From Planctomycetota bacterium (lineage in GTDB: Bacteria; Planctomycetota; UBA1135; GCA-002686595), in contig JANQEJ010000191.1 in NCBI GenBank assembly GCA_028278425.1, positions 1-34,221 on the forward strand: DNA of 34,221 bases, written 5' to 3'. The notes beneath the pieces are model-generated. The model was given only the letters and a program-made list of their open reading frames with translations. It made no database searches and was not told the origin of the DNA. Of the stretch, positions 1 through 8,583 are shown piece after piece (the first letter of the stretch is position 1; every line of letters begins with the position of its first letter). Position numbers and translations under genes: made by a program.

Positions 1-2
1 CA

Positions 3-98
3 GCCTTCGGCCTGACCGCCCGAATCCGGCGATTCCACGAGACCGAAGTCGTCTCGATCGGCCTCCCAGAAATCGGCCTTTGTCGGCCGGGCCTCTAG
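3..98 (+). CDS. Possible 3' end of an upstream gene (partial)
   Basis: One frame is open from the window edge to a TAG at 96-98, giving a 31-residue tail that ends in GLCRPGL. The stop lies 3 nt before the ATG of the next gene, as expected for two genes in one operon. The piece is too short to assign to a family, and a second frame is also open here, so this may be chance. Confidence 0.3.
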   Translation, partial: AFGLTARIRRFHETEVVSIGLPEIGLCRPGL

Positions 99-101
99 GT
101 C

Positions 102-860
102 ATGAGCAGCAAGCTCCGAGTCCGAGGAAGTGTGAACCTCAGGGTGGTCGTCGCCGGATGCCTGCTACTTCTTGCAGGAATCGCGCTATGGAACTCTGAG
201 GTTCTCCGTGCAGCCTTCAACGCCGAGGATCCACCTCTCACCGTCGGCGAGTTCCTTCACCGGCAGCAGGGAGATCGCTGGCCTGCGGCGCGAACTTCTG
301 CGTTGGAACGAGGCTGGCTGACTACGGAGTATCTTGATAGCGCAATCGACGAGCGGGAGATCAGCCCCTGGGAACACGTGGAGCCGATGCTGCGCGACAC
401 ACTGGTCGGTAGCGGGTTCAAGGACTCTTGGCACCGAGCCAGGTTCTCCAAGGCGTGGATTGAAGAGAGTGGCTTCATGGATCCAAGGGTGAACCCGCGA
501 CAAGAAGGACTCAGTGAGGAGAAGCTCGAAGATCTGTTGAGGTTGAACGAGGACTTCCAGCAGGCACTTCAGCCCTTGATCGACTCCGCGATCGTGGCGT
601 TGATGCTGGCGCTCCAAGACACCCTGGACCGTGGCGACTATCTCGCATGCCCGATCGTTCCCGATCAATCATGGGTGACACCTAAGCCGAAAGCGGGCGC
701 GGGAGGGTTTCGATACCTCGAGTCGATGTCGTTGCACGGGTGGAACATCGTGGTCGAGGTCGTGGCGCAGGACTACCCGGAGCTGAAGGCGGCTGTGACG
801 GCTATTGACGAACTCAACCACCAGCGGATCCATGAGATCAAAGGAAGTCTCGGCGGGTGA
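102..860 (+). CDS. Unknown protein with an N-terminal membrane anchor
   Basis: A 252-residue protein that I do not recognise. Residues about 15-31 form one hydrophobic segment preceded by arginines, so it is either a signal anchor or an uncleaved signal peptide. The rest is hydrophilic, charged and probably helical and periplasmic (for example the stretch around EEKLEDLLRLNEDFQ), with one cysteine in LACPIVP. There is no convincing Shine-Dalgarno before the ATG; a possible upstream gene stops 3 nt earlier. Base composition is visibly less GC-rich than the hydrolase genes that follow, and codon choice is more mixed, which could mean later acquisition. It ends just before a long hairpin at 863-966. 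Confidence 0.7.
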   Translation: MSSKLRVRGSVNLRVVVAGCLLLLAGIALWNSEVLRAAFNAEDPPLTVGEFLHRQQGDRWPAARTSALERGWLTTEYLDSAIDEREISPWEHVEPMLRDTLVGSGFKDSWHRARFSKAWIEESGFMDPRVNPRQEGLSEEKLEDLLRLNEDFQQALQPLIDSAIVALMLALQDTLDRGDYLACPIVPDQSWVTPKPKAGAGGFRYLESMSLHGWNIVVEVVAQDYPELKAAVTAIDELNHQRIHEIKGSLGG

Positions 861-862
861 GG

Positions 863-966
863 TCCGTCTCCGCGTTACGTCTGGTTTCTGACCGTTCTAA
901 CCGAACGGCGAAATCATCTTGCGGAGCTTGGAGCGGTCAGAAACTGACATGACTCGGAGACGGACG
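863..966. repeat. Long imperfect inverted repeat (hairpin) between convergent genes
   Basis: The arms are 863-901 and 929-966. Aligned as reverse complements, about 32 of 39 positions match with a 1-nt gap, including two identical 11-nt blocks (GTCCGTCTCCG and GTTTCTGACCG). The loop is about 27 nt. It lies 3' of both the + strand gene ending at 860 and the - strand gene ending at 1056, so it could act as a bidirectional terminator or 3'-end stabiliser. There is no U-tract, so it is not a classical intrinsic terminator. A decayed MITE or other palindromic element is equally possible. Confidence 0.7.
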
Positions 967-974
967 CCGCAAAC

Positions 975-1050
975 TCCGATCTCCGTGCTCTCCGACAACT
1001 CCGTTCATCTCCGTGTCAATTCCGGGCTCCGTGCCCTCCGTTTCGCTCCG
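975..1050. repeat. CTCCG short-period repeat array
   Basis: CTCCG starts at 975, 982, 991, 1000, 1010, 1027, 1036 and 1046, with one variant (TTCCG) at about 1020. Nine units have spacings of 7-10 nt, mostly 9-10. On the - strand the unit reads CGGAG, often as CACGGAG. The array ends a few bases before the stop codon of the - strand gene at 1056 and directly follows the hairpin at 863-966, whose arms also contain CTCCG/CGGAG. It resembles degenerate CACGGAG-type intergenic repeats that I recall from environmental genomes. Confidence 0.6.
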
Positions 1051-1055
1051 CGATC

Positions 1056-3083
1056 TCACTCCACGAAGAACGGACTCGACCACGCCAAGCCACGGTCGGC
1101 CTGCACGACCCGCACGTAGACGTACTCGCCCGCGCTCAGCTCGGGCAGGTCCAACCCGACGCTGTACTGCCACGCGCCCTCGCAGTCGATCGTCTGCGCG
1201 ATCGCGCCGCTGCGGATGACCTGCACGGCGTTGATCGGTGCGGTGCCGGTCACGTGGACGTAGAGGAACGCGGGCTCGTCGCCGCTCGGCGCGGCGATGG
1301 TCGAGCCCATGCGGTGTCCGTCGAGCGCGGTGCGGAGCAGGATCCGCGGGCCGCTGGTCGCGTAGCAGCGGCGTTGCCGCAGGGCCTCGAGCACGGCGTC
1401 GCGCGTGTTCTCCTCGGAGAGGATGGCGGCGAGGCCCCCGTGCGGGGAAGCGAGGTGGACCAGGCCCGGATGCCCGTCGTGGCTGTCGCCGCTGCCGACG
1501 AAGCCGAAGCGGTAGCCGCGGTCCAGCGCGTCGCGGACGAAGTTGCCCGGCAGCGGCGAGTAGATCAGCGCGGGCGAGTCCCGTGCTTCGCTCGAGCCGT
1601 GTACCGACATCACCTCGGTGATCGGCTCGAACTCGGGATCGGGCGGGATGTCCCAGTTCGTCGCGATGGGTCCGCCGGCCGAGTGGTGCGCGAAGGTCAT
1701 CGCCGGGACTCCCTGCTCGCGCAGCGCGTCCCAGAGCTGGAGCGGCGATTCGTGCGATGCGTCGAGCGACGAGAAGACCGCGCCGCCCTCGTCGAAGTAG
1801 AGCACGTGGCGATGGCCGTGGATCCAGCTCGTCCACTCGTACCCGAAGAGCGTGACGAACCGGCCCGGCTCGTGGTGGTCGCGCACCGCGGCGTTCAGGC
1901 GCTCCCACATCTCGGGGTTCGCGTCGATCTTGAGCATGCCCCAGTGGTCGTGGTCGGTCAGCACCGAGACGTCGAGCGCCGCCACGTCGCGCGCGTAGGC
2001 GAAGTAGTCCTCCGGCGTGCCGGTCCCGTCGGAGAGGTTGGAGTGCCCGTGCAGGTCGCCCCAGAGGATGCGCGGCGCGCGCTCGTCGACGACGAGCGGG
2101 TTGCTCTCGCCCAGCATGCCCTCGAAGTCCTCCGGCGCGTCGGCGGGCATGGCGCGGCCGAGCAGGCGCACGACGCCGGCCTCGGCGACGCGCATCGCGA
2201 CGGTCTTCACGCCGCCGTCCTCGATCGTCAGCTCGACGCGCTCGGGAACCACGACGCCCTCCGGCACGCCCGGGAAGTCGACGACGCCCTCGAATGCGAC
2301 GCCCCTGTTGCCCGCGCGGTCGAGCACCGCGACGTGCAGCTCGACCTCGTCGCCGGGATGCGCCGTCGACGGCGCCGTCAGCACGATCTGCGCCGGCGGC
2401 CCCGGCAGCACGTTGATCGTCGGCGTGTCCGGCACGGCCTTCACGACGCCGTCGCCGTCGCCGTCGACCATGATCCAGAAGGGCGACTCGCGCTCCACGA
2501 ATTGATCGGCGCGCGCCTTTCCCCGCCCGGCGCCGTAGACGAAGCGGATGCGTTCGCCCTCGCGCAGCGCGCGGCCGGCGATGCGGACCTGGAAGACGCC
2601 GCGGTCCGGCACGAAGGACTCGAGCGCGACGCCTTCGGCCTCGCACGACGCGGTCGTGTAGCCCGGAGCCGTCGGCATCTGGTCCTGTGGATCGCTCCAG
2701 TGCCAAAACGGTGGGATGGTCAGCCGCACGATGCCGCCGACCGCCACGCCCTCGGGTCCGGCCTCGTAGAGGATCGTCCACGTTCCGGGGCGCGACGCGA
2801 CGGCGTCGACGGGATCCTCGAGCCACGCCTTGCCGCCGCCGTCGGACGAATGCCGCGGCGCGTCGCGCCCGTGGCGCAGCATGTCGACGCGGAAGCGCTG
2901 GGCCGTGGGGGGATCCTCGTCGCTCGCCGGAGGAACCCCGTCGGCCCCGAACGCGGCCGGGCCGCCGGGCGTCTCCGCGCTCTCGTCGCCGTCGCTCCCG
3001 CCACCGCAGTTCGCCACCGCGAGCGCGAGGCACGCGGCGAGCGCCACACCGGCGGCGGAGCGCACCGTCTGCCGCATCCGCAT
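1056..3083 (-). CDS. PHP-domain metallophosphoesterase lipoprotein (DUF3604/CehA-like)
   Basis: A secreted metal-dependent phosphoesterase-like protein of about 675 residues. The N-terminus has arginines, a hydrophobic core and a cysteine in AVANC followed by a Gly/Ser/Glu-rich linker, which suggests a lipoprotein. After about 330 residues of probable beta-sandwich comes the PHP metal site: GDLHGHSNLSDG (H345, H347 in this numbering), then LTDHDHWG, FAHHSAGG and GSGDSHDG, all typical of DUF3604/CehA-type hydrolases. The true substrate is unknown. The start is uncertain: ATG codons at 3101, 3083 and 3077 are in frame. 3083 gives a compact signal peptide; 3077 has GAGG 6 nt upstream; 3101 would suit a very short leader. 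It is divergent from the metalloprotease at 3126. Confidence 0.85.
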   Translation of the reverse strand: MRMRQTVRSAAGVALAACLALAVANCGGGSDGDESAETPGGPAAFGADGVPPASDEDPPTAQRFRVDMLRHGRDAPRHSSDGGGKAWLEDPVDAVASRPGTWTILYEAGPEGVAVGGIVRLTIPPFWHWSDPQDQMPTAPGYTTASCEAEGVALESFVPDRGVFQVRIAGRALREGERIRFVYGAGRGKARADQFVERESPFWIMVDGDGDGVVKAVPDTPTINVLPGPPAQIVLTAPSTAHPGDEVELHVAVLDRAGNRGVAFEGVVDFPGVPEGVVVPERVELTIEDGGVKTVAMRVAEAGVVRLLGRAMPADAPEDFEGMLGESNPLVVDERAPRILWGDLHGHSNLSDGTGTPEDYFAYARDVAALDVSVLTDHDHWGMLKIDANPEMWERLNAAVRDHHEPGRFVTLFGYEWTSWIHGHRHVLYFDEGGAVFSSLDASHESPLQLWDALREQGVPAMTFAHHSAGGPIATNWDIPPDPEFEPITEVMSVHGSSEARDSPALIYSPLPGNFVRDALDRGYRFGFVGSGDSHDGHPGLVHLASPHGGLAAILSEENTRDAVLEALRQRRCYATSGPRILLRTALDGHRMGSTIAAPSGDEPAFLYVHVTGTAPINAVQVIRSGAIAQTIDCEGAWQYSVGLDLPELSAGEYVYVRVVQADRGLAWSSPFFVE

Positions 3084-3113
3084 CCTCGTAGTGTCTCCCA
3101 TTGGGCGTTCCGG

Positions 3114-3121
3114 TAAAAGTA
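3114..3121. promoter_or_regulatory. Possible overlapping -10 elements of the 3083/3126 divergent pair
   Basis: The short gap between the two divergent genes contains an AT-rich island in GC-rich DNA. On the - strand it reads TACTTT (3121 to 3116), a TANNNT match 14 nt before the ATG at 3101. On the + strand it reads TAAAAGT, ending 5 nt before the ATG at 3126. No good -35 is visible on either side. Confidence 0.35.
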
Positions 3122-3125
3122 GGCC

Positions 3126-5552
3126 ATGAACAAGGCGTTTCGAGGCGTCCTGATCGCGCTCGCCGCAAGCTGCCAGGGAGCGCCGGCGGTCGTTCCCGGC
3201 CAACCCGACGCCAACGAGGATCCGGCGGCGCGGCCTCCGACGATCGCTGCGCACACCGCGGGGATGGACGCGCTGCCGGGGTTCCTTCCCGCCTGGCACG
3301 ACGCGCGCGCGGCGAAGCTCTACTTCGAGGCGCCGGCGGACGGCGAGGAGCTCCTCTACTATGTCAGCCTGCCCGCCGGGCTCGGCTCGAACCGGGTCGG
3401 GCTCGACCGCGGCCAGCTCGGACCGCGCCGGCTCGTGACCTTCCGCCGGGCGGGACCGCGCGTGCACCTCGTGGCGCCGAACCTGGCCTGGCGGAGCAGC
3501 TCCGCGAGCGAGACGGAGCGCCGCGCCGTGGAGGATTCCTTCGCCGCGTCGGTCCTCTGGGGCTTCGACGTCGTCGCCGAGACGGACGGCCGCGCGCTCG
3601 TCGACGGCACGGCGTTCTTCCTGCGCGACGCGCACGGCGTGGCGCGCTCGCTCCGGAACGCCGGTCAGGGGAGCTTCTCCCTCGACGAGTCGCGCAGCGC
3701 GCTCTGGATGGAGACCACGCGCGGCTTCCCGGACAACACCGAGATCGAGGCGCTGCTCACCTTCACCGGCGACGACCCGGGCGGCGAGGTGCGGAGGACC
3801 GCCGCCGACCCGCGCGCGGTCAGCGTGCGCGTGCGGCATTCGTTCGTGCGGTTGCCGGAGCTCGGGTCGGGCTACGAGCCGCGCGACCAGGACCCGCGCG
3901 GCGGCTTCTACTCGACCTCGTGGAAGGACATGGCGGCGGCGGTCGACGCGCCGCTGCAGCGGAACGTCATCAACCGCCACCGTCTGGAGCGGGGCGGTGA
4001 GCCGATCACCTACTACGTCGATCGCGCCGCGCCGGAGCCGGTCCGCACCGCGCTCGTGGAGGGCGCGCGCTACTGGGCGCCGGTCTTCGAGCAGGCCGGC
4101 TTCCCCGGCGGGTTCCAAGTCGAGCTGCTCCCCGAGGACGCCGACCCGCAGGACGTGCGCTACAACGTGATCCAGTGGGTGCACCGTTCGACGCGCGGCT
4201 GGAGCTACGGCATGTCGGTGACCGACCCGCGCACCGGCGAGATCCTGAAGGGCCACGTGTCGCTCGGCGCGCTCCGCGTGCGGCAGGACGTGTTGCTCGC
4301 CGAGGGCTTGCTCTCGCCCTACGCGGCCGGCGACGGCGAGAGCGACGAGCGCGTCCTCGACATGGCGCTCGCGCGGATCCGCCAGCTCTCCGCGCACGAG
4401 GTGGGGCACACGCTCGGCCTGGTGCACAACTTCGCGGCCAGCATCAGCGACCGCGCGTCGGTCATGGACTACCCGGCACCGCGCGTGCACCTGTCGGACG
4501 ACGGCGTGCTCGACCTCTCCGACGCCTACGCGCCGGGCTGCGGGAAGTGGGACGAGCTCGCGATCCGGTACGGCTACGGCGACGACCCCGAGGGCGTGCT
4601 GCGCGAGATGGAGGCGAGCGGGATCGCCTTCCTCACCGACGCCGATGCGCGGGGAACGGACCGCGCGCACCCGCTGGCGAATCTCTGGGACGACGGCGCG
4701 GATCCGGTGGCGGGGCTCGAGCACGAGATCCGCGTGCGGCGCATCGCGCTCGACAACTTCTCCGAGGCCGCCGTGCAGGCGGGCGAGCGGCTGTCCGTGC
4801 TCGAGGACGCGCTCGTGCCGCTCTACTTCCGGCATCGCTATCAGCTCGAGGCGTGTGTGCGCCAGCTCGGCGGCGTGAATTACGCGCACACCGTCCGCGG
4901 GGGCGAGCCGGCGGAAGTGCGGCCGGTGGACGCGGAAGTGCAGCGGCGCGCGCTCGAGGCGACGCTCGTGACGTTGCAGCCGGACTTCCTCGCGCTTCCG
5001 GAAGCGCTGCTTGCCCTGATCCCGCCTCCCGCGCCCGGTTCCGACCCCGCCGCGGAGCGTTTCGACGACGGTGATCTCCTGGTCGATCCGGTTGGGATCC
5101 GCGCGTCCGCGATCCGCTTGACGCTCGACTTGCTCCTGCATCCGACGCGGGCGGCGCGGATGGTGGACCAGAAGGTCGCCGATCCCGACCAGCCCGGCTT
5201 CGACACGGTTTGCGAGCAGCTCATGGCGCGCGGCTGGGCGCCGCCCGCCGGCGAAGACGGCGGCGAGCTCCGCACACAGCTCCTCGATCGCTTCATGGAG
5301 ATGGCGAGCGCCGACGACGTCCCGCAGCGCGTGCGCCGCATCGCGCACAAGTCGATCACCGAGGTGCAGCGCCTGCTCGAGGAGGGCACGGTCCGGCGCG
5401 ACACGATCGAAGCGCAGCGCCAGGCCCTCTGGGAGGAGAACCGCATTCGCCACTTCTTCGCGGACCCGCTGGCCGCGCGTCCGACGCCGGTGCGCCACCC
5501 GATCCCGCCCGGCTCGCCGATCGGCTGCGGGTACGACGGCGGCGGCTACTGA
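3126..5552 (+). CDS. Zinc-dependent metalloprotease, DUF5117/DUF4953-type lipoprotein
   Basis: An 808-residue exported peptidase-like protein. The N-terminus MNKAFRGVLIALAASC looks like a lipoprotein signal ending at Cys16. The metzincin zinc site is HEVGHTLGLVH, residues 424-434 (ligands H424, H428, H434; catalytic E425), followed by a Met-turn SVMDY with M447. The preceding region with YYVDRAAPEPVRTALVEGA and FEQAGF, and the tail with repeated LDR/VRRIAHKS helices, fit the large zinc-dependent metalloproteases annotated DUF5117/DUF4953. Their substrates are not established. It is divergent from the PHP hydrolase, and its 3' end overlaps the convergent sulfatase-like gene by 7 nt. Confidence 0.9.
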   Translation: MNKAFRGVLIALAASCQGAPAVVPGQPDANEDPAARPPTIAAHTAGMDALPGFLPAWHDARAAKLYFEAPADGEELLYYVSLPAGLGSNRVGLDRGQLGPRRLVTFRRAGPRVHLVAPNLAWRSSSASETERRAVEDSFAASVLWGFDVVAETDGRALVDGTAFFLRDAHGVARSLRNAGQGSFSLDESRSALWMETTRGFPDNTEIEALLTFTGDDPGGEVRRTAADPRAVSVRVRHSFVRLPELGSGYEPRDQDPRGGFYSTSWKDMAAAVDAPLQRNVINRHRLERGGEPITYYVDRAAPEPVRTALVEGARYWAPVFEQAGFPGGFQVELLPEDADPQDVRYNVIQWVHRSTRGWSYGMSVTDPRTGEILKGHVSLGALRVRQDVLLAEGLLSPYAAGDGESDERVLDMALARIRQLSAHEVGHTLGLVHNFAASISDRASVMDYPAPRVHLSDDGVLDLSDAYAPGCGKWDELAIRYGYGDDPEGVLREMEASGIAFLTDADARGTDRAHPLANLWDDGADPVAGLEHEIRVRRIALDNFSEAAVQAGERLSVLEDALVPLYFRHRYQLEACVRQLGGVNYAHTVRGGEPAEVRPVDAEVQRRALEATLVTLQPDFLALPEALLALIPPPAPGSDPAAERFDDGDLLVDPVGIRASAIRLTLDLLLHPTRAARMVDQKVADPDQPGFDTVCEQLMARGWAPPAGEDGGELRTQLLDRFMEMASADDVPQRVRRIAHKSITEVQRLLEEGTVRRDTIEAQRQALWEENRIRHFFADPLAARPTPVRHPIPPGSPIGCGYDGGGY

Positions 5553-7525
5553 CCGAGCGCGTCCGCGCGCACCCGCGCGGTGTCGCGCAGCGCGACGTAC
5601 TTGGCGACGTTCGGATCCGACTCCGGCAGGAGCGCGATCAGCGTGTCGCAGAGCTCGACGGACTCCCGCCACCGCGCCCGGGCGGCGTCGGGGCGGTTCA
5701 GCCCGACCTCGTGCTCGGCCTCCTCGAACTGGAGCGCGGCGAGGATGCCGATCGCCTTGACGTGGTTCGGCTCGAGCTCGAGCACGCGCCGCAGCGTGCG
5801 CTCGAAGCGGACCGTGTGCTCGCGCCAGGCTTGAGCGCTTGCGCGGCCGGCCTCGTCGTCGCCGGCTCGGGCCGCCGCCTCCATCGCAGCGCGCGCCGTG
5901 TCGGCGCGGACTTTGGCGCAGCGCGCGAGGATCCAGTAGGTCTCGGTGAAGTCGGGCCGCAGCGTGAGCGCGTGCCCCAGCGCCTCCTCGGCTTCGTCGA
6001 CGTGCTCCGCGGCGCTCGCGCGGTCGAGCAGCAGCGTCTCGGCGAGCTTGTGCTGGAGCTGCGGGTTGCCCGGGTCTCCGGCGACGAGCTTGCGGAACAC
6101 GTCGATCGCCTCGTCGATCCTGCCCTCGCCGATCAGATCGGGCGTCGACCAGAAGAGCTCGAACGAAGGGAACTTGTCGTAGGAGTCCGGGAGCTCGTCG
6201 AAGTCGACCTGCGACTCGTCGAACGTGCCGCCCGGCGTACCGGCGTAGCCGAGCGCGGCCATCAGCTCGCGGTCGCTCGCATCCAGCTCGACGACCTCGC
6301 GCTCCAGCTTGTGCCGCGACGGGTCGAAGAGCCGCTCCACCTCGCCGCGCAGCTCGCGCGCGGTCGCGTCGTCCTCGCGGAAGAGGTTCTTCTCCTCGGC
6401 TGGATCGGCGACGCGGTCGTAGAGCTCCAACCGCTTCGAGCGGATGAGCTTGTGCCGCCCGCGGACCGCGCCCTGGAACGGCGACCAGCCGTTGGAGAGG
6501 TAGGGGAGGTAGCTCTCGATCGCGATGGTGCGTTCCGCCACAGGCTCGGTGCCGCGCGCGGCGTCGGCGAGGCTGACGCCGTCGAGATCCCGCGGCGGGA
6601 GGACTTCCAGTAGCTCGAGCAGCGTCGGCACGACGTCGACGAGCGACACCACGCCCTCGACGCGCGCCGGAGAGAGGTCGGGATGGCGCAGGACGAGCGG
6701 CACGCGCATCGTCTGGTCGAAGACGAAGAAGCCGTGCGTCTCCTCCTTGCCGTCCTCCAGCCCTTCACCGTGGTCGGCGGTGAAGAGGACGACCAGGTCC
6801 TCCCACAGCCCGCGGGCCTTCAGGCCGGAGAAGAGCCTGCTGAGCTGCACGTCGGTGAAGCGGACGTCGCCCTCGTAGCGCGCCGACTTCGAGCCCGAGC
6901 GGTCGACGCCCGGCGCGTCGTGGGGCGCGTGCGGGTCGTAGAGGTGCACGAAGTAGAAGAACGGCCGTTCGTCCGCGGCGAGCGCGTCGATCGCCGCCAG
7001 CGCACGCTCGACGATCTCGTTGCCCGGCACCTGCGGGACGGCGAGCTCCATCGAGCTCATCCCGCGCGACGGCGCGTAGTACTCCTCGAAGCCCTGATCG
7101 AGCCCGAAGCACTGGTTGAGGACGAACGCGGCCACCGCCGCTTCGCAGCGATAGCCCTCGGCAGCGAGCAGCTCCGCCAGCGTTTCCGCGGAAGGCGGCA
7201 GGCGCTTGTCGCCGTTGTCGCGGATGCCGTGCGCGGAGGGATAAAGCCCGGTGAGAAGCGACGTGTGCGCCGGCAGCGTGACCGGCGCGACGGTGTACGC
7301 CTCCTCGAAGACGACGGACTCCGCCGCGAGCGCGTCCAGCGCCGGCGTCGGCGACGGGCTCTTGCCCATGAACCCGACGGCGTCGTAGCGGAGCGTGTCC
7401 ACCGACACGACGAGGAGGTTCTTCCGCGCGTTCCCGGCCGGAGCTTCGCTTCCGCAGCCCGGGAGAAGCGGAAACACCGCCGCTACGACGGCCAGAAGCG
7501 GAACGGGGGTTCGCATCCGGGCCAT
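5546..7525 (-). CDS. Sulfatase-like (alkaline phosphatase superfamily) lipoprotein with C-terminal TPRs
   Basis: About 659 residues from the ATG at 7525; an in-frame ATG at 7516 is equally likely, and neither has a strong ribosome site. The signal peptide ends LLPGC (Cys24). Metal-binding motifs of the sulfatase fold are present: SVDTLRYDA (D43), the nucleophile segment VTLPAHTSLLTG, YDPHAPHD, and TADHGEGL (D251, H252). The nucleophile position is Thr83 in T-L-P-A-H, not the Cys/Ser of C/S-x-P-x-R, so formylglycine cannot form. A phosphoester or phosphotransfer role is more plausible than sulfate ester cleavage. The last roughly 190 residues are TPR-like helical pairs (DEAIDVFRKLVAGDPGN, EALGHALTLRPDF), probably for protein contact in the periplasm. 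Confidence 0.88.
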   Translation of the reverse strand: MARMRTPVPLLAVVAAVFPLLPGCGSEAPAGNARKNLLVVSVDTLRYDAVGFMGKSPSPTPALDALAAESVVFEEAYTVAPVTLPAHTSLLTGLYPSAHGIRDNGDKRLPPSAETLAELLAAEGYRCEAAVAAFVLNQCFGLDQGFEEYYAPSRGMSSMELAVPQVPGNEIVERALAAIDALAADERPFFYFVHLYDPHAPHDAPGVDRSGSKSARYEGDVRFTDVQLSRLFSGLKARGLWEDLVVLFTADHGEGLEDGKEETHGFFVFDQTMRVPLVLRHPDLSPARVEGVVSLVDVVPTLLELLEVLPPRDLDGVSLADAARGTEPVAERTIAIESYLPYLSNGWSPFQGAVRGRHKLIRSKRLELYDRVADPAEEKNLFREDDATARELRGEVERLFDPSRHKLEREVVELDASDRELMAALGYAGTPGGTFDESQVDFDELPDSYDKFPSFELFWSTPDLIGEGRIDEAIDVFRKLVAGDPGNPQLQHKLAETLLLDRASAAEHVDEAEEALGHALTLRPDFTETYWILARCAKVRADTARAAMEAAARAGDDEAGRASAQAWREHTVRFERTLRRVLELEPNHVKAIGILAALQFEEAEHEVGLNRPDAARARWRESVELCDTLIALLPESDPNVAKYVALRDTARVRADALGQ

Positions 7526-7582
7526 TTTCCCGGCCGCGGCGAGAGCTGTCCACACCGGGTTCGAGCGCCGCGGGCGATCGGG

Positions 7583-7588
7583 TAGAGT
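7583..7588 (+). promoter_or_regulatory. -10 element TAGAGT for the GT9 gene (leaderless type)
   Basis: TAGAGT matches TANNNT and lies 8 nt before the ATG at 7597, where there is no Shine-Dalgarno. If transcription starts about 7 nt downstream, the mRNA would begin at or next to the start codon. The -35 region is not recognisable. Confidence 0.45.
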
Positions 7589-7596
7589 CCCCGCCG

Positions 7597-8583
7597 ATGG
7601 CCAAGCCCGTCCCCGACCGCATCCTGATCGTGCGCCTCGGTGCGATCGGCGACGTGGTGAACGCGCTCGTCGTCGCGACGGCGATCAAGGAGGCGCGCCC
7701 GGACGTTCAGGTCGGCTGGGCGGTTCACGACCTCGCGCTGCCGCTCGTCGACGGCCATCCGTCGGTCGACCGCGTGCACCCGTGGCGGCGCGGATCGGGC
7801 GTGCGCGGGTTCAACGACTTCCTGCGGGGAATCCGGGAGCAGAAGTACGGGCTCGTGATCGACCTGCAGCGGATCCTGAAGAGCGCGCTCGTCGCGCGCC
7901 TGTCGCGCGCGCCGCGCGTGCTCGGCTTCGACCGCAGGCGCGCGAAGGAGCTCTCTTGGCTCTGGACGCGCGAGCGCATCTCACCGGCGGATCCGGAGGC
8001 GCACATGGTGCGCCAGTACATGGAGTTCGTGCGCTATCTCGGCCTGCCGACGTCCGGCCCGACGCACCTCTTGCCGACGGACGTCGAGGCCGAGCGCTGG
8101 GCGGAGGACTTCGTCGGCGGCCTTTGGAACGAGCCGATTCTCATCAACGTCGGCGCGAGCAAGCCGGAGAACCGCTGGCCGCCGGAGCGATTCGCCGAGC
8201 TGTCGCGCCGCTGCGCGGTCGAGCTCGAGCGCTCGATCTGCCTGACCGGCGGCCCGGACGACCGCGACGTGGCCGCACAGGTCTGGTCCGCGCTCGCGGG
8301 CGTCGACGGCGCGCGCAACCTCGTCGGGACGACGAGCCTCTTGCAGCTCGTCGCCCTCGCGAAGCGCGCGCGGCTCTTCGTCGGCTGCGACACGGGCCCG
8401 ATGCACCTCGCCGCCGCGGTGAACACGCCGGTCGTCGCGCTCTTCGGGCCGGCCAATCCGGGGCGCACCGGCCCGTGGGGCGAGCTGAACCGCGTCGTGC
8501 GCGCGCCGGGGGTCTCGGCGAAGATGAACGACGTCGGCGTCGACCTCGTGTTCAGCGCGGTTTCCGAGCTGCTCCTCGAATGA
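7597..8583 (+). CDS. Glycosyltransferase family 9, ADP-heptose:LPS heptosyltransferase-like
   Basis: A 328-residue cytoplasmic-face glycosyltransferase. The N-terminal half opens with ILIVRLGAIGDVVNALVVA, the acceptor-side signature of GT9 heptosyltransferases. The C-terminal half has INVGASKPENRWPPERFAEL, LTGGPDD and VGCDTGPMHLAAA (D265 to H270), the nucleotide-sugar site of WaaC/WaaF-type enzymes, followed by VALFGPANP. The full length is normal for the family. The likely role is adding heptose or a related sugar to a lipopolysaccharide core, but the exact step cannot be told from sequence. It is divergent from the sulfatase-like gene, and its 3' end overlaps the convergent methyltransferase by 32 nt. 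Confidence 0.88.
   Translation: MAKPVPDRILIVRLGAIGDVVNALVVATAIKEARPDVQVGWAVHDLALPLVDGHPSVDRVHPWRRGSGVRGFNDFLRGIREQKYGLVIDLQRILKSALVARLSRAPRVLGFDRRRAKELSWLWTRERISPADPEAHMVRQYMEFVRYLGLPTSGPTHLLPTDVEAERWAEDFVGGLWNEPILINVGASKPENRWPPERFAELSRRCAVELERSICLTGGPDDRDVAAQVWSALAGVDGARNLVGTTSLLQLVALAKRARLFVGCDTGPMHLAAAVNTPVVALFGPANPGRTGPWGELNRVVRAPGVSAKMNDVGVDLVFSAVSELLLE

Noticed and set aside
3084..5672. Very long - strand open frame continuing upstream of the PHP hydrolase start
   Set aside because: It is the antisense shadow of the metalloprotease gene at 3126-5552. Its Arg/Ala/His-rich translation has no domain, while the + strand frame has a complete zinc site.
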